The notes under the pieces were generated by a model. It searched no databases and had not been told where the DNA came from. It saw only the letters and a program-made list of their open reading frames with translations. DNA of 10,567 nucleotides from an uncultured Oribacterium sp. (lineage in GTDB: Bacteria; Bacillota; Clostridia; Lachnospirales; Lachnospiraceae): NCBI GenBank assembly GCA_934279105.1, contig CAKQWR010000062.1, forward strand, positions 1 through 10,567, read 5' to 3'. The position numbers were made by a program, and so were the translations under genes. Positions 1-7,036 of the stretch are shown here, one piece after another (position 1 is the stretch's first letter; each line of letters opens with the position of its first letter).

Positions 1-983
1 CCGGCTTCGTTGTGATCCACGAGGATGACCTGCTTGCCGTGATTTCCGAGGAGATTTCGACGGGAAATCATGCCGAGGTAGGTACCGTCCTTACTGAGTA
101 CCGGGAAGTCACGGTGACGTTTGTTCGCCATGATGTCATGGATATCATCCACGAAGTCATCTTCGGTGAAGGTAATCATATCGTCCTGGGTCATGAAGTA
201 GTTGATCGGCATCGACTGGTTAATGAGACGCGCCGCAGTATAGGCGTCGTAGCTGGTAACCATGATGATCATACCATTCTGCTCTGCCAGAGCCTTGATG
301 GTTGGAGAAACATCCGCACCTTCACAGATGATGATGCAGTCCGCACCATTGTCCATCGCGGAGAGCTGGTTCTCTGCTCGGTTTCCGAGCAGGACGATGT
401 CATGCTTTTCGATATAATAAGACATCATCTCCGGGTTTGCAGCTGCGATAAGTACCTTTCCTTCGGTACAGAAGCGCTTCACATCACCGGTGACGACCGT
501 CGCTTCCAGCGTCTCCTGAATGTTAGAGAACTGGGTATGTGCCTTCGAGATGATCTGCGAATCGTAAACATTGAAATAGGACTTCGCGATATCGCCGATG
601 GTGATGACGCCTTCGAGCGCGTTTCGCTTCGTGACCACCGGAAGGGTGACAACATTGCCCTCGTTCATGAGTGTCCATGCTTTCTTCAGCGACATGTTCT
701 TATTTACGCCCGGGGTCTGACGGTATTCAATGTCGGAAACCTGGGTTTTTACAGTGGTAATCAGACGTGGCTCCGGCACCTCGAAGTAATCGAGGACGAA
801 GGAAGTCTCGCGAGATGGCTCACCCGCACGGCATGGAATATAGTTGTTACTGCCTGTGATGGCATTCTTGAGTCTGGCATAGGCAATCGCAGCGCAGATG
901 GAGTCGGTATCCGGGTTACGATGACCCGTGACCAGTACTTCGCGCTCCGTATTATGTGGAATCAGAGTTTTCGTTTTCGGCAT
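1..983 (-). CDS. ppaC: Putative manganese-dependent inorganic pyrophosphatase with CBS-DRTGG-CBS insert (3' part missing)
   Basis: A family II (DHH-type) pyrophosphatase that hydrolyses cytoplasmic pyrophosphate to phosphate. ATG at 983-981 follows AGGAG with a 5-base gap, and 327 codons are visible before the left edge. The N-terminal catalytic motif GHRNPDTDS is at residues 20-28. Residues about 70-130 look like a first CBS domain (MSLKKAWTLMNEGNVVTLPV...). Residues about 135-250 fit a DRTGG domain, and residues about 250-315 a second CBS domain (FPVLSKDGTYLGMISRR). The second catalytic stretch begins at ILVDHNE (residues 320-326), where the window ends. In studied clostridial relatives the CBS domains bind adenine nucleotides and tune activity, so cell energy state probably regulates it. 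The full protein should be about 540 residues. The antisense strand is open over the same span, but only the minus frame gives recognisable motifs. Confidence 0.93.
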   Translation of the reverse strand, partial: MPKTKTLIPHNTEREVLVTGHRNPDTDSICAAIAYARLKNAITGSNNYIPCRAGEPSRETSFVLDYFEVPEPRLITTVKTQVSDIEYRQTPGVNKNMSLKKAWTLMNEGNVVTLPVVTKRNALEGVITIGDIAKSYFNVYDSQIISKAHTQFSNIQETLEATVVTGDVKRFCTEGKVLIAAANPEMMSYYIEKHDIVLLGNRAENQLSAMDNGADCIIICEGADVSPTIKALAEQNGMIIMVTSYDAYTAARLINQSMPINYFMTQDDMITFTEDDFVDDIHDIMANKRHRDFPVLSKDGTYLGMISRRNLLGNHGKQVILVDHNEA

Positions 984-1016
984 GTATTCTCCTCACAATG
1001 AAAGCCATTTTTACTT

Positions 1017-1045
1017 TTTATACGTTACCACAAATGCGACAGCAA
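1017..1045 (-). promoter_or_regulatory. Sigma-A promoter for the pyrophosphatase gene
   Basis: Minus strand reads TTGCTG (1045-1040), a 17-base spacer, then TATAAA (1022-1017). Transcription would start near 1010, leaving a short leader of about 27 bases with the AGGAG site just before the ATG at 983. The fit is by eye. Confidence 0.6.
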
Positions 1046-1083
1046 CTCAATCCAGGTACTCGAAAAGGGACATGGGCACGCCT

Positions 1084-1361
1084 CTTCGGTTCATCGACGC
1101 GCAGTTTCGTGAGGGGGAGGAGGTCCGGTAGCGGAAGCCATACGGAGAGGACGTGAAAAATCAAGCCGGACGCACTTAGCGGCACTTGGATATATTTTCC
1201 TTAGCACCCTCGACAACGCTGAGTTTTCATCAAGAAAACCTCAGCGATTGGCGAGGGCCTAGTGCCGCTTAGGGATGCCGGCTTAGATTTTTCCGGACGC
1301 GAAGTATTGTGCTTCCGCTACCGGACCCCCTCCCCCTCACGAACTGCGGTGCCGGCCGAAG
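1084..1361. repeat. Large imperfect palindrome, MITE-like or giant hairpin element
   Basis: Two homologous arms meet at a central loop near 1229-1233. The outermost pairing is CTTCGG (1084-1089) with CCGAAG (1356-1361). The best-conserved block is 1101-1138 against 1311-1347: all but two positions match, one an extra T and one an A/G change. Further in, 1155-1169 pairs with 1278-1293, 1175-1186 with 1261-1272, and 1207-1228 with 1234-1257. The central hairpin has stem CGCTGAG/CTCAGCG and a short loop. The left arm carries about 16 extra AT-rich bases (1190-1205). No coding potential is recognisable. It sits between the rny terminator and the pyrophosphatase promoter, where a mobile or dispersed element would do no harm. 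No target-site duplication is obvious. It could be a non-autonomous transposon relic or a structured RNA. Confidence 0.8.
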
Positions 1362-1600
1362 TCTCCTAAAATGTCGGCATTTTGTCAGCAGAAATAATTC
1401 AAAAAATAAAAACTTTCACCGTTTGTTCATAATTTATTCATATTTCGATACTATATTAACAATGTACGAAAAGCTTGACGAACACATCAAGTCGTACATC
1501 ATGATTTTTGGTATTTTTCTCCAATTGATAGATTTTTCATAATTGCCCCGGTGGAGTTTCGGCTTCGCCGGGGTCTCCTCATTTCAGAGCATCTTCCTAT
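1362..1600. other. Gene-free AT-rich block with direct repeats and two stem-loops
   Basis: Three structures are visible. Two TTCATA copies at 1426-1431 and 1437-1442 are spaced 11 bp apart, as in one-turn direct-repeat sites of OmpR/PhoB-type response regulators. An interrupted dyad follows at 1463-1498: TGTACGA pairs with TCGTACA and CTTGA with TCAAG. A GC-rich stem-loop lies at 1546-1573, where CCCCGGTGGAG pairs with CTTCGCCGGGG. Its two non-Watson-Crick pairs are G-U only if the plus strand is transcribed, which hints at a plus-strand RNA, though no strong T-run follows. A 26-codon plus-strand frame at 1462-1542 has no ribosome binding site. No gene is called here. Confidence 0.4.
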
Positions 1601-1606
1601 TTGAAA

Positions 1607-1647
1607 CTAAAAATCCCCTGCAGAGCGTTTCGGCTCTACAGGGGATT
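1607..1647 (-). terminator. Rho-independent terminator of rny
   Basis: On the minus strand AATCCCCTGTAGAGC pairs with GCTCTGCAGGGGATT around the loop CGAAAC (1612-1647) with one mismatch, and TTTTTAG follows. It starts 16 bases after the rny stop codon. The plus strand also has a T-rich stretch after the stem (1656-1661), so it may work in both directions. Confidence 0.9.
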
Positions 1648-1663
1648 CTGCTATCTTTTTTAT

Positions 1664-3205
1664 TTACTTTGCGTAGTCTACGGCGCGGGACTCACGAATC
1701 ACATTGACCTTGATGACACCAGGATACTGCATCTGATCCTGGATCTGCTTCGCGATGTCGTGTGCCATGATCGTCATGTCGTCATCGGATACCTGATCCG
1801 GAACAACCATGATACGTACTTCACGACCAGCCTGAACAGCGAAGGATTTCTCTACTCCCTTGTAGGAGTTTGTGATGTCTTCGAGTTCCTTCAGACGGTT
1901 CGTGTAGGTCTCGAGGGACTTACGACGTGCACCTGGACGGGCAGCGGAAATGGCATCGGCTGCGGCTACAAGGCAGGCAATCAGCGATGTCGGCTCGGTA
2001 CCGCCATGGTGAGAAGCAACGGTGTTGATCACCAGCTCCGGCTCATGATACTTCTTACAGAGGTCCACGCCCAGCTGAACGTGTGTACCTTCCATATCAT
2101 GGTCGATGGCTTTTCCGATATCATGCAGTAAGCCAGCTCTCTTCGCCATACGTACATCGAGTCCGAGTTCCTCTGCAAGCAGACCGGAAATCTGTGCAAC
2201 CTCGACGGAATGGCGCAGTGCATTCTGGCCATAGGATGTACGGAACTTCATACGGCCGAGAAGCTTTACGAGCTCCGGGTTCAGACCATGGACACCGACC
2301 TCAAGAACGGCAGCTTCACCTTCCTCACGGATGGTTTCGTCAACTTCCTTCTGTGCCTTCTCTACGACTTCTTCGATTCTGGCCGGATGGATACGTCCAT
2401 CCACGATCAGCTTCTCAAGCGCGATTCTGGCAACCTCACGACGTACCGGATCGAATCCGGAAAGAACAACCGCCTCCGGAGTATCATCCACGATCAGCTC
2501 TACGCCGGTCAGCTGCTCCAGTGTACGGATATTACGGCCCTCACGGCCGATGATACGTCCCTTCATATCATCATTCGGGAGCTGAACGACGGAAACTGTA
2601 GACTCCGTCACCTGGTCTGCGGCGCAACGCTGAATCGCATCTACGATATAGTTGCGGGCATTCTTCTCTGCCTCTTCCTTCGCCTGGTTATCATACTCAC
2701 GAATCATCTTCGCATAATCATGCTTCGTGTCCTCTTCGAGAGACTTCAGAAGCTCGGATTTCGCCTGATCTCTGGTGAGACCGGAAACACGCTCCAGCTC
2801 GGTCACCTTCTGATTATGCAGCTCATCGATTTCGATTTCTTTCTTCTGCATCCGCTCCTGCTGCATCCGGAGCTCCTGCTCCTTCTGATCCAGCGAAGCT
2901 GCCTTCTTTTCGGATGCTTCTTCTCTCTTCAGCATACGGTGCTCGAGATCAGATACTTCCTTACGACGGTCCTTGATTTCCTTATCGAGGTCGTTTTTCG
3001 CCTTTAATGCCTCTTCCTTTGTTTCGAGAAGAGCCTCACGCTTCTTATTCTCTGCTGTTCTGATCGCATCATCAATGATCTCTCTGGATTTTTTCTCAGC
3101 GGAGCCGACTGTTTTTTCGAAGTCACTCTTTGCCTTGTTGCTTCCAGCGAAGAACATAATGAGGCCTACCACAACGGCCACTGCCACTACGATAACGATG
3201 GTCAC
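1664..3205 (-). CDS. rny: Ribonuclease Y
   Basis: A membrane-anchored endoribonuclease that starts bulk mRNA decay and processing in Firmicutes. The chosen start is GTG (3205-3203), preceded by GGAGG with an 8-base gap, giving 513 residues, close to the family norm of about 515-520. An upstream in-frame extension to 3337 would add 44 residues before the membrane anchor and has no ribosome binding site. Residues about 2-19 form one hydrophobic anchor. Residues about 20-190 are charged heptad-like coiled coil. A KH domain with [12 protein letters not shown] lies near 205-265, and an HD phosphohydrolase domain with LRHSVEVAQ and LLHDIGK lies near 330-420. The C-terminus ([12 protein letters not shown]) is the usual family ending. 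It has its own promoter and terminator, so it is monocistronic here. Confidence 0.97.
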   Translation of the reverse strand: MTIVIVVAVAVVVGLIMFFAGSNKAKSDFEKTVGSAEKKSREIIDDAIRTAENKKREALLETKEEALKAKNDLDKEIKDRRKEVSDLEHRMLKREEASEKKAASLDQKEQELRMQQERMQKKEIEIDELHNQKVTELERVSGLTRDQAKSELLKSLEEDTKHDYAKMIREYDNQAKEEAEKNARNYIVDAIQRCAADQVTESTVSVVQLPNDDMKGRIIGREGRNIRTLEQLTGVELIVDDTPEAVVLSGFDPVRREVARIALEKLIVDGRIHPARIEEVVEKAQKEVDETIREEGEAAVLEVGVHGLNPELVKLLGRMKFRTSYGQNALRHSVEVAQISGLLAEELGLDVRMAKRAGLLHDIGKAIDHDMEGTHVQLGVDLCKKYHEPELVINTVASHHGGTEPTSLIACLVAAADAISAARPGARRKSLETYTNRLKELEDITNSYKGVEKSFAVQAGREVRIMVVPDQVSDDDMTIMAHDIAKQIQDQMQYPGVIKVNVIRESRAVDYAK

Positions 3206-3359
3206 TTTGTGTACCTCCTTCACTATTATGTTGTTAATGTACAAACAGATATGTGAACGAGTCAAAACGGCAATCTGCCCGTCCCGGCCCAAACCAATTC
3301 TATTTATAATACACGTTATATTGGAACTTATTTTCAATATACATTAACTCAACCATTTA

Positions 3360-3388
3360 ATTTTATATAAATATAACAACCATGTCAA
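3360..3388 (-). promoter_or_regulatory. Sigma-A promoter for rny
   Basis: Minus strand reads TTGACA (3388-3383), a 17-base spacer, then TAAAAT (3365-3360). Transcription would begin near 3352, giving an AT-rich leader of about 147 bases before the GTG start. Such a long leader leaves room for regulation, but no clear riboswitch fold was recognised in it. Confidence 0.8.
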
Positions 3389-3524
3389 CCAGAAGGAATG
3401 CTCTATAATACAGCATATAACGCATCCTCATAAGCGTGGATTATCGTCCAAAAGCGTATATTTTTCGATGATTCAGCAGCCTGAAAAATGTGTGTTCATC
3501 ATGCATGCAGGATAAAAAATGTAT

Positions 3525-3556
3525 AAAAAAGCTGTCTGCAGGGATCTGCAAACAGC
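3525..3556 (-). terminator. Rho-independent terminator of the ohrR-like gene
   Basis: On the minus strand GCTGT-TT-GCAG, loop ATCC, CTGC-AG-ACAGC (3556-3531) is followed directly by TTTTTT (3530-3525). It lies about 110 bases past the regulator's stop codon. A smaller dyad AAGCC/GGCTT (3567-3580) sits just before it. Confidence 0.9.
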
Positions 3557-3665
3557 GAATTTCTTTAAGCCGTCCGGCTTTCCGGTAATTTTTCCAGGCT
3601 CTCCATCTCTAAAATTATTATTTTTTCGGGGATAAAGGATTTCCCTGCACCGAAGTTCATTTCTT

Positions 3666-4112
3666 TTAGGCAATCGAGGCTTCTACCCGATCCAGTGTCT
3701 TATAAAGGAGGGTATACAGTGTATGAATTTCTTCCTTCTGAAGCTGCATACACTCGTTGATTTCTTCCGGGATGCCAAGTGCAGCCTCGCGCAGCTCTTC
3801 TCCCTTCTCGGTGATGGACACATTCAGCGCACGCTCATCTCTACGAGAACGCTCCCGCTTGATCAGTCCTTTCGTCTCAAGGCGCTTCAGTAACGGGGTC
3901 AATGTTCCGGAGTCGAGGTACAGATTTTCTCCGAGCGTTTTTACATTGACAACTTTCTTCTCCCATAACACCATCATCACGATGTACTGGGTATAGGTAA
4001 GATCCAGTTTGTCGAGGAACGGCTTATAGTGCCGTACGACCTCCTTCGCACATGCATAAAGCGGGAAGCAAAGCTGGTTCTCTAATTTCAAGCAATCATA
4101 TTTATCTGCCAT
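3666..4112 (-). CDS. ohrR: OhrR-like MarR-family peroxide-sensing repressor
   Basis: A dimeric winged-helix repressor of the OhrR type, which senses organic peroxides through a reactive cysteine. ATG at 4112-4110 follows GGAGGG; the protein is 148 residues. The N-terminus LENQLCF places Cys15 exactly as in Bacillus subtilis OhrR, and Tyr19, Tyr29 and Tyr40, which surround that cysteine there, are also present. Residues about 65-80 (LYLDSGTLTPLLKRLE) form the recognition helix, and RSRRDERAL (88-96) is the wing. Further cysteines are at 7, 21 and 121. Cys121 is near the position of the resolving cysteine in two-cysteine OhrR proteins of Xanthomonas. No ohr peroxidase gene is in the window, so its target may be elsewhere or be the neighbouring genes. 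It has its own promoter, an operator-like dyad and a terminator. Confidence 0.88.
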   Translation of the reverse strand: MADKYDCLKLENQLCFPLYACAKEVVRHYKPFLDKLDLTYTQYIVMMVLWEKKVVNVKTLGENLYLDSGTLTPLLKRLETKGLIKRERSRRDERALNVSITEKGEELREAALGIPEEINECMQLQKEEIHTLYTLLYKTLDRVEASIA

Positions 4113-4146
4113 GATACCCTCCGGCCAAATTTCGTCACGAATCGGT

Positions 4147-4175
4147 ATCTTAGCACAAGACCTATCCGCATGCAA
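4147..4175 (-). promoter_or_regulatory. Sigma-A promoter for the ohrR-like gene
   Basis: Minus strand reads TTGCAT (4175-4170), a 17-base spacer, then TAAGAT (4152-4147). The start point would be near 4140, about 28 bases before the ATG. The -35 box overlaps the end of the upstream membrane-protein gene and the dyad at 4171-4187. Confidence 0.65.
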
Positions 4176-4187
4176 TTAGATTTTGCA
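4171..4187. promoter_or_regulatory. Operator-like dyad over the ohrR -35 box
   Basis: The plus strand reads TGCAA, 7 bases, TTGCA (4171-4187, TGCAATTAGATTTTGCA), a 5-7-5 inverted repeat that covers most of the -35 hexamer. A repressor bound there would block the promoter, so autoregulation is plausible. It resembles AT-rich MarR-family operators in size but is not an exact match to the known OhrR site. Confidence 0.35.
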
Positions 4188-4892
4188 CGACTGATCCTGT
4201 CTATATTTCCGTAGAGAAAACAGCAGATGTAGAAGGAACGCACCGAAGACGACCGAAGCGAGATACAACAGAATACCTGCCGGACGTCCGATGGCGGCAT
4301 CGATGGAACGGAATACCGGCTGGGAGCTCAGATGATATGGCGATATGTAGAACATATCACAGTCCCCGTAAGAATGGAGCGTGACATTGATGCACTCTGC
4401 AGTTACCGCTGCCAGTCCGAAGATCGGCAGGGTCCGTCGAAAGCCGCGAAGACTCATATCGGCCAGTCCCATACGATGTATATAAAGTGCTGTCAGCAGC
4501 ATCACGATGTGCCAGATAAAGCCATGTGCTGTCAGCAGCGGATGCCCCGGATGCATGAGTCCCTCGTGCACAATCAGCGCCAGCGCTCCACCAAGAAAAC
4601 CATAATCCTGCAGAAAGGTCAGAAGTGCACGTTTAACCGTACAGACTCGTCGACCTGTGCGGTTTTGCAGTATGCCATATATAAGTGCAAGATACATCGG
4701 CAGGGAACAGAGCTGAAACGGGAAGTACCAGACATTATACTGTCCCCCCTCTACCACGAGCCAAAGCGTCAACTGCTTCCAGAGCTCCATCACGATCAGT
4801 ACGATGCCGGCCACGACGACCGGTTTTCCATACCTTACGTCTTTCTCCAGTTCTTCTTCCATATCGGATTCTGTTTTTTCCAATCTACTCAT
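4176..4892 (-). CDS. YwaF/TMEM164-like integral membrane protein (TIGR02206 type)
   Basis: A polytopic membrane protein of 238 residues from the ATG at 4892. The frame is open to a GTG at 4949, but the promoter at 4955-4983 would start transcripts at about 4948, leaving no leader for that GTG. The ATG at 4931 has no spaced ribosome binding site. About six membrane segments are visible, near residues 23-46, 57-75, 86-108, 118-138, 152-168 and 207-228. Family-like motifs are FPFQLCSLPMYL (58-69) and TAHGFIWH (121-128). Members of this family are mostly uncharacterised in bacteria. The eukaryotic relative TMEM164 has been reported as a lipid acyltransferase using a cysteine and a histidine. Cys62 and His123 could be equivalents, which is inference. 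The stop codon lies inside the operator-like dyad of the next gene. Confidence 0.75.
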   Translation of the reverse strand: MSRLEKTESDMEEELEKDVRYGKPVVVAGIVLIVMELWKQLTLWLVVEGGQYNVWYFPFQLCSLPMYLALIYGILQNRTGRRVCTVKRALLTFLQDYGFLGGALALIVHEGLMHPGHPLLTAHGFIWHIVMLLTALYIHRMGLADMSLRGFRRTLPIFGLAAVTAECINVTLHSYGDCDMFYISPYHLSSQPVFRSIDAAIGRPAGILLYLASVVFGAFLLHLLFSLRKYRQDQSCKI

Positions 4893-4954
4893 CGTCTTTC
4901 CGTACAACCTCACCAAAGAATATGGGAACATCCCCCTGCTGGTATTCACCCCGT

Positions 4955-4983
4955 TTTTTACACTTCCGGATGTTCTCTGTCAA
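4955..4983 (-). promoter_or_regulatory. Sigma-A promoter for the YwaF-like gene
   Basis: Minus strand reads TTGACA (4983-4978), a 17-base spacer, then TAAAAA (4960-4955). It begins 18 bases after the recX stop codon and uncouples the membrane-protein gene from recA-recX. Confidence 0.65.
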
Positions 4984-5000
4984 GACGAAAGCATAAAAGC

Positions 5001-5561
5001 TTACATTCCATCCTCCGCATCGAGCGCAAGTGCGCGTGTCACGAGCTCATAGCTGAAGCCTTTTCGGAGAAGCGCCGCATACAGTTTTCGTTTCTCCTCT
5101 ACACTCAGTGCTTCTGTATCTCTGCACTTTTTCCGAATCGCCCGCTGTACAGCTTCAAGTTCCGCACTTCCGGCACGCGCATCATCCTCTCGAAAAGCCT
5201 CCATCGCTGCACGAATCTCCGCCTGCCCGACACCACGCTGATAGAGCTTCTGCTCGATTTCCCGCATCGACTTCTGTCCGGCATAGGTTTTAATCAGCTG
5301 TTCTGCAAAACGGCGATCATCGATATAACCATACTCCTTCAGCATCTTCATCGCATCATCGAGGATATCCTCTGTGTATTTTCCGGATTTCCGCAGCTTC
5401 TCCCGAAGTCGGGATTCACTTTTCTCGGAATGCTCGATGAGATAGAGGCAACGCTCCTTACAGCGGTTGACGAGCTTCTCCCGCTCACTCAACTGATCCG
5501 GATCCAGCACATAACGTGCTGAAGCGCCATGTTCTTTCTGAAAATCTTCCAGACTTTTCAC
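5001..5561 (-). CDS. recX: Regulatory protein RecX
   Basis: A small helical protein that binds RecA filaments and modulates recombination and the SOS response. The protein is 186 residues from a GTG start (5561-5559), with purine-rich GGAAGAGGA directly upstream. There is no other plausible start before residue 70. The recognisable RecX repeats include RLREKLRKSGKYTEDILDDAMKML, YGYIDDRRFAEQLI (residues about 77-90) and REIEQKLYQRGVG, where three-helix repeats are expected. It lies downstream of recA in the same direction, the standard arrangement. A stem-loop between the two genes (5692-5726) and no clear promoter in the 220-base gap suggest expression mainly by read-through from recA, which would keep RecX scarce relative to RecA. 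Confidence 0.93.
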   Translation of the reverse strand: MKSLEDFQKEHGASARYVLDPDQLSEREKLVNRCKERCLYLIEHSEKSESRLREKLRKSGKYTEDILDDAMKMLKEYGYIDDRRFAEQLIKTYAGQKSMREIEQKLYQRGVGQAEIRAAMEAFREDDARAGSAELEAVQRAIRKKCRDTEALSVEEKRKLYAALLRKGFSYELVTRALALDAEDGM

Positions 5562-5691
5562 TCCTCTTCCTTTCCTGATCGGATGAGACCATGTACCATC
5601 CCTGTGTTAGGAACAACATCGTTCTATCTTCCATCTGTGCGAATCCTCGATGCGCCCTTTTTCTCTTCTGTTCTTTCTTATAGAGATACGT

Positions 5692-5726
5692 AAAGCCGGA
5701 TGATCCCATAAGGATTTTCCGGCTTT
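5692..5726 (-). terminator. Probable attenuating terminator between recA and recX
   Basis: AAAGCCGG (5692-5699) pairs with CCGGCTTT (5719-5726), with an inner GATCCC/GGAT partial pairing. The stem is good, but only a weak T-run follows on the minus strand (CTTTACG), so it is likely leaky. It lies about 55 bases past the recA stop and would reduce transcription of recX. Confidence 0.6.
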
Positions 5727-5781
5727 GTTTACTATATCTGCATTGGGAAGCTTCTGTGTTTCACATTCCCCCCCATACTTC

Positions 5782-6888
5782 TTACAGCTGATCTTCGTCG
5801 TCCGTATCGGTCGCCTGCATCAGCTTCGCAGCCTCTGCCTCTTCAAATTCATCCTTCGGCAGGCCATACTTCTCACGTACCAGTCCTTCGAGTTCTGCCA
5901 TGATGGCCGGGTTCTGACGCAGGTACTCCTTCGCATTCTCACGGCCCTGACCGATCTTCTCGCCGTTATAGGCGAACCACGCACCGGACTTCTCCACGAT
6001 GTTTTCATTTACCGCGAGATCCAGTACATCACCGGCCTTCGAAATACCCTCACCGAACATAACATCGAACTCTGCCTGCTTAAACGGCGGGGCGATCTTG
6101 TTCTTTACGACCTTTACACGTACACGGTTACCGGCAGCGTCACCGTTCTGCTTCAGGGTTTCCACACGACGGATGTCCAGTCGAACGGAAGCATAGAACT
6201 TCAGTGCACGTCCACCGGTCGTCGTCTCCGGATTTCCGAACATCACGCCGACCTTCTCACGAAGCTGGTTGATGAAAATCAGGATGCAGTTCGACTTCGC
6301 GATGACGGCCGTCAGCTTACGAAGTGCCTGTGACATCAGTCGTGCCTGCAGACCTACGTGGCTGTCGCCCATCTCACCATCGATCTCCGCCTTCGGAACC
6401 AGTGCTGCAACCGAATCCACAACGAGGATGTCGATGGCACCGGAACGCACCATGGTCTCCGCAATCTCGAGTGCCTGCTCACCGGAATCCGGCTGGGAAA
6501 TGTAGAGGTTATCGATGTCTACGCCGATATTCTGTGCATATCTCGGATCGAGTGCATGCTCTGCATCGATGAAGCCGGCGATACCGCCACGCTTCTGTAC
6601 CTCTGCAACCGCATGCAGTGCGAGGGTCGTCTTACCGGACGACTCCGGTCCGTAGATCTCGATGATTCTTCCCTTCGGATAACCACCGGCACCCAGTGCG
6701 ATGTCCAGTGAGAGGGATCCGGTCGGTACCGTCTCGATATTTAAATTCGCTGCAGACTCACCGAGCTTCATGATCGAGCCCTTACCAAAATTCTTTTCAA
6801 TCTGTGTCAGAGCCACATCGAGGGCCTTTAATTTCTGATCATGATCCTGATTATAATCAACCGGTGCCTTACTGGTCTTCGCTGCCAT
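5782..6888 (-). CDS. recA: Recombinase RecA
   Basis: A DNA-dependent ATPase that forms filaments on single-stranded DNA, drives strand exchange and triggers LexA self-cleavage. The protein is 368 residues from ATG (6888-6886), preceded by GGAGG with a 7-base gap. The Walker A motif GPESSGKT is at residues 80-87 and Walker B (LVVDS) at 155-159. The L2 DNA-binding loop with [20 protein letters not shown] lies at about 206-225. The C-terminus is acidic (EEAEAAKLM, then TDTDDEDQL), as is usual, and damps DNA binding. The N-terminus carries about 15 extra polar residues compared with E. coli RecA. A sigma-A promoter and a LexA box lie upstream, and recX follows. Confidence 0.98.
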   Translation of the reverse strand: MAAKTSKAPVDYNQDHDQKLKALDVALTQIEKNFGKGSIMKLGESAANLNIETVPTGSLSLDIALGAGGYPKGRIIEIYGPESSGKTTLALHAVAEVQKRGGIAGFIDAEHALDPRYAQNIGVDIDNLYISQPDSGEQALEIAETMVRSGAIDILVVDSVAALVPKAEIDGEMGDSHVGLQARLMSQALRKLTAVIAKSNCILIFINQLREKVGVMFGNPETTTGGRALKFYASVRLDIRRVETLKQNGDAAGNRVRVKVVKNKIAPPFKQAEFDVMFGEGISKAGDVLDLAVNENIVEKSGAWFAYNGEKIGQGRENAKEYLRQNPAIMAELEGLVREKYGLPKDEFEEAEAAKLMQATDTDDEDQL

Positions 6889-6903
6889 GTTTATCCTCCA
6901 TAA

Positions 6904-6915
6904 AAACGTATGTTC
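6904..6915 (-). promoter_or_regulatory. LexA (SOS) box of recA
   Basis: Minus strand reads GAACATACGTTT, matching the Firmicute LexA site GAAC-N4-GTTC in all but the last base. It lies between the -10 box (6933-6928) and the ribosome binding site, just downstream of the expected start point, where LexA would block transcription. Confidence 0.75.
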
Positions 6916-6927
6916 TTTTATTCCTGT

Positions 6928-6956
6928 ATTCTAAGCTTAAATCACGACACTGTCAA
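6928..6956 (-). promoter_or_regulatory. Sigma-A promoter of recA
   Basis: Minus strand reads TTGACA (6956-6951), a 17-base spacer, then TAGAAT (6933-6928), a near-consensus promoter. The start point would be near 6921, with a 32-base leader that includes the LexA box. Confidence 0.85.
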
Positions 6957-6974
6957 GGAGTATGCGCACTCCTT
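6955..6974. promoter_or_regulatory. Perfect dyad abutting the recA -35 box
   Basis: AAGGAGT (6955-6961), a 6-base loop, then ACTCCTT (6968-6974). The left arm overlaps the last two bases of the -35 hexamer. On the plus strand the stem is followed by TTTCTC, so it could be a terminator protecting the promoter from plus-strand transcripts. As DNA it could be an operator. Neither is proven. Confidence 0.45.
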
Positions 6975-6987
6975 TTTCTCTGTCCGA

Positions 6988-7014
6988 AGTATAGCATAGC
7001 GTTTTTCTTTTGAA
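6988..7014 (-). promoter_or_regulatory. Possible second recA promoter with extended -10
   Basis: Minus strand carries TGCTATACT, an extended -10 form with TATACT at 6993-6988, and TTCAAA 15 bases further upstream. The short spacer makes the -35 weak, but extended -10 promoters tolerate this. It would start transcripts near 6981, upstream of the main recA promoter and independent of the LexA box position. Confidence 0.3.
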
Positions 7015-7036
7015 TATAGTCATCCTGTAGACTATG

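Noticed and set aside
12-1001. A 329-codon open frame on the plus strand
   Set aside because: It is antisense to the pyrophosphatase, whose minus-strand frame shows DHH, CBS and DRTGG motifs. The plus-strand translation has no family features and no ribosome binding site was seen.
1462-1542. A 26-residue hydrophobic peptide as a type I toxin
   Set aside because: There is no ribosome binding site and no visible antisense partner. The codons overlap the dyad at 1463-1498, which explains the sequence equally well.
2210-3007. A 265-codon plus-strand frame with leucine-rich, membrane-like runs
   Set aside because: It is the reverse of the RNase Y coiled coil; Glu/Lys codons read backwards give Leu/Phe/Ser. 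RNase Y is unmistakable on the other strand.
3473-3673. A 66-codon minus-strand frame after the ohrR-like gene
   Set aside because: It uses a TTG start overlapping the regulator's stop and runs through the strong terminator at 3525-3556.
4332-5522. A 396-codon plus-strand frame across two minus-strand genes
   Set aside because: It covers both recX and the membrane-protein gene in antisense, and the translation resembles no protein.
5611-5624. GAAC-N6-GTTC upstream of recX as a second LexA box
   Set aside because: The Firmicute LexA site has a four-base spacer; six bases does not fit, and no promoter is seen there.
5485-5709. A 74-codon minus-strand frame between recA and recX
   Set aside because: It starts inside the stem-loop after recA, has no ribosome binding site and overlaps recX in another frame. 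The sequence is Lys/Arg-rich without a recognisable motif.
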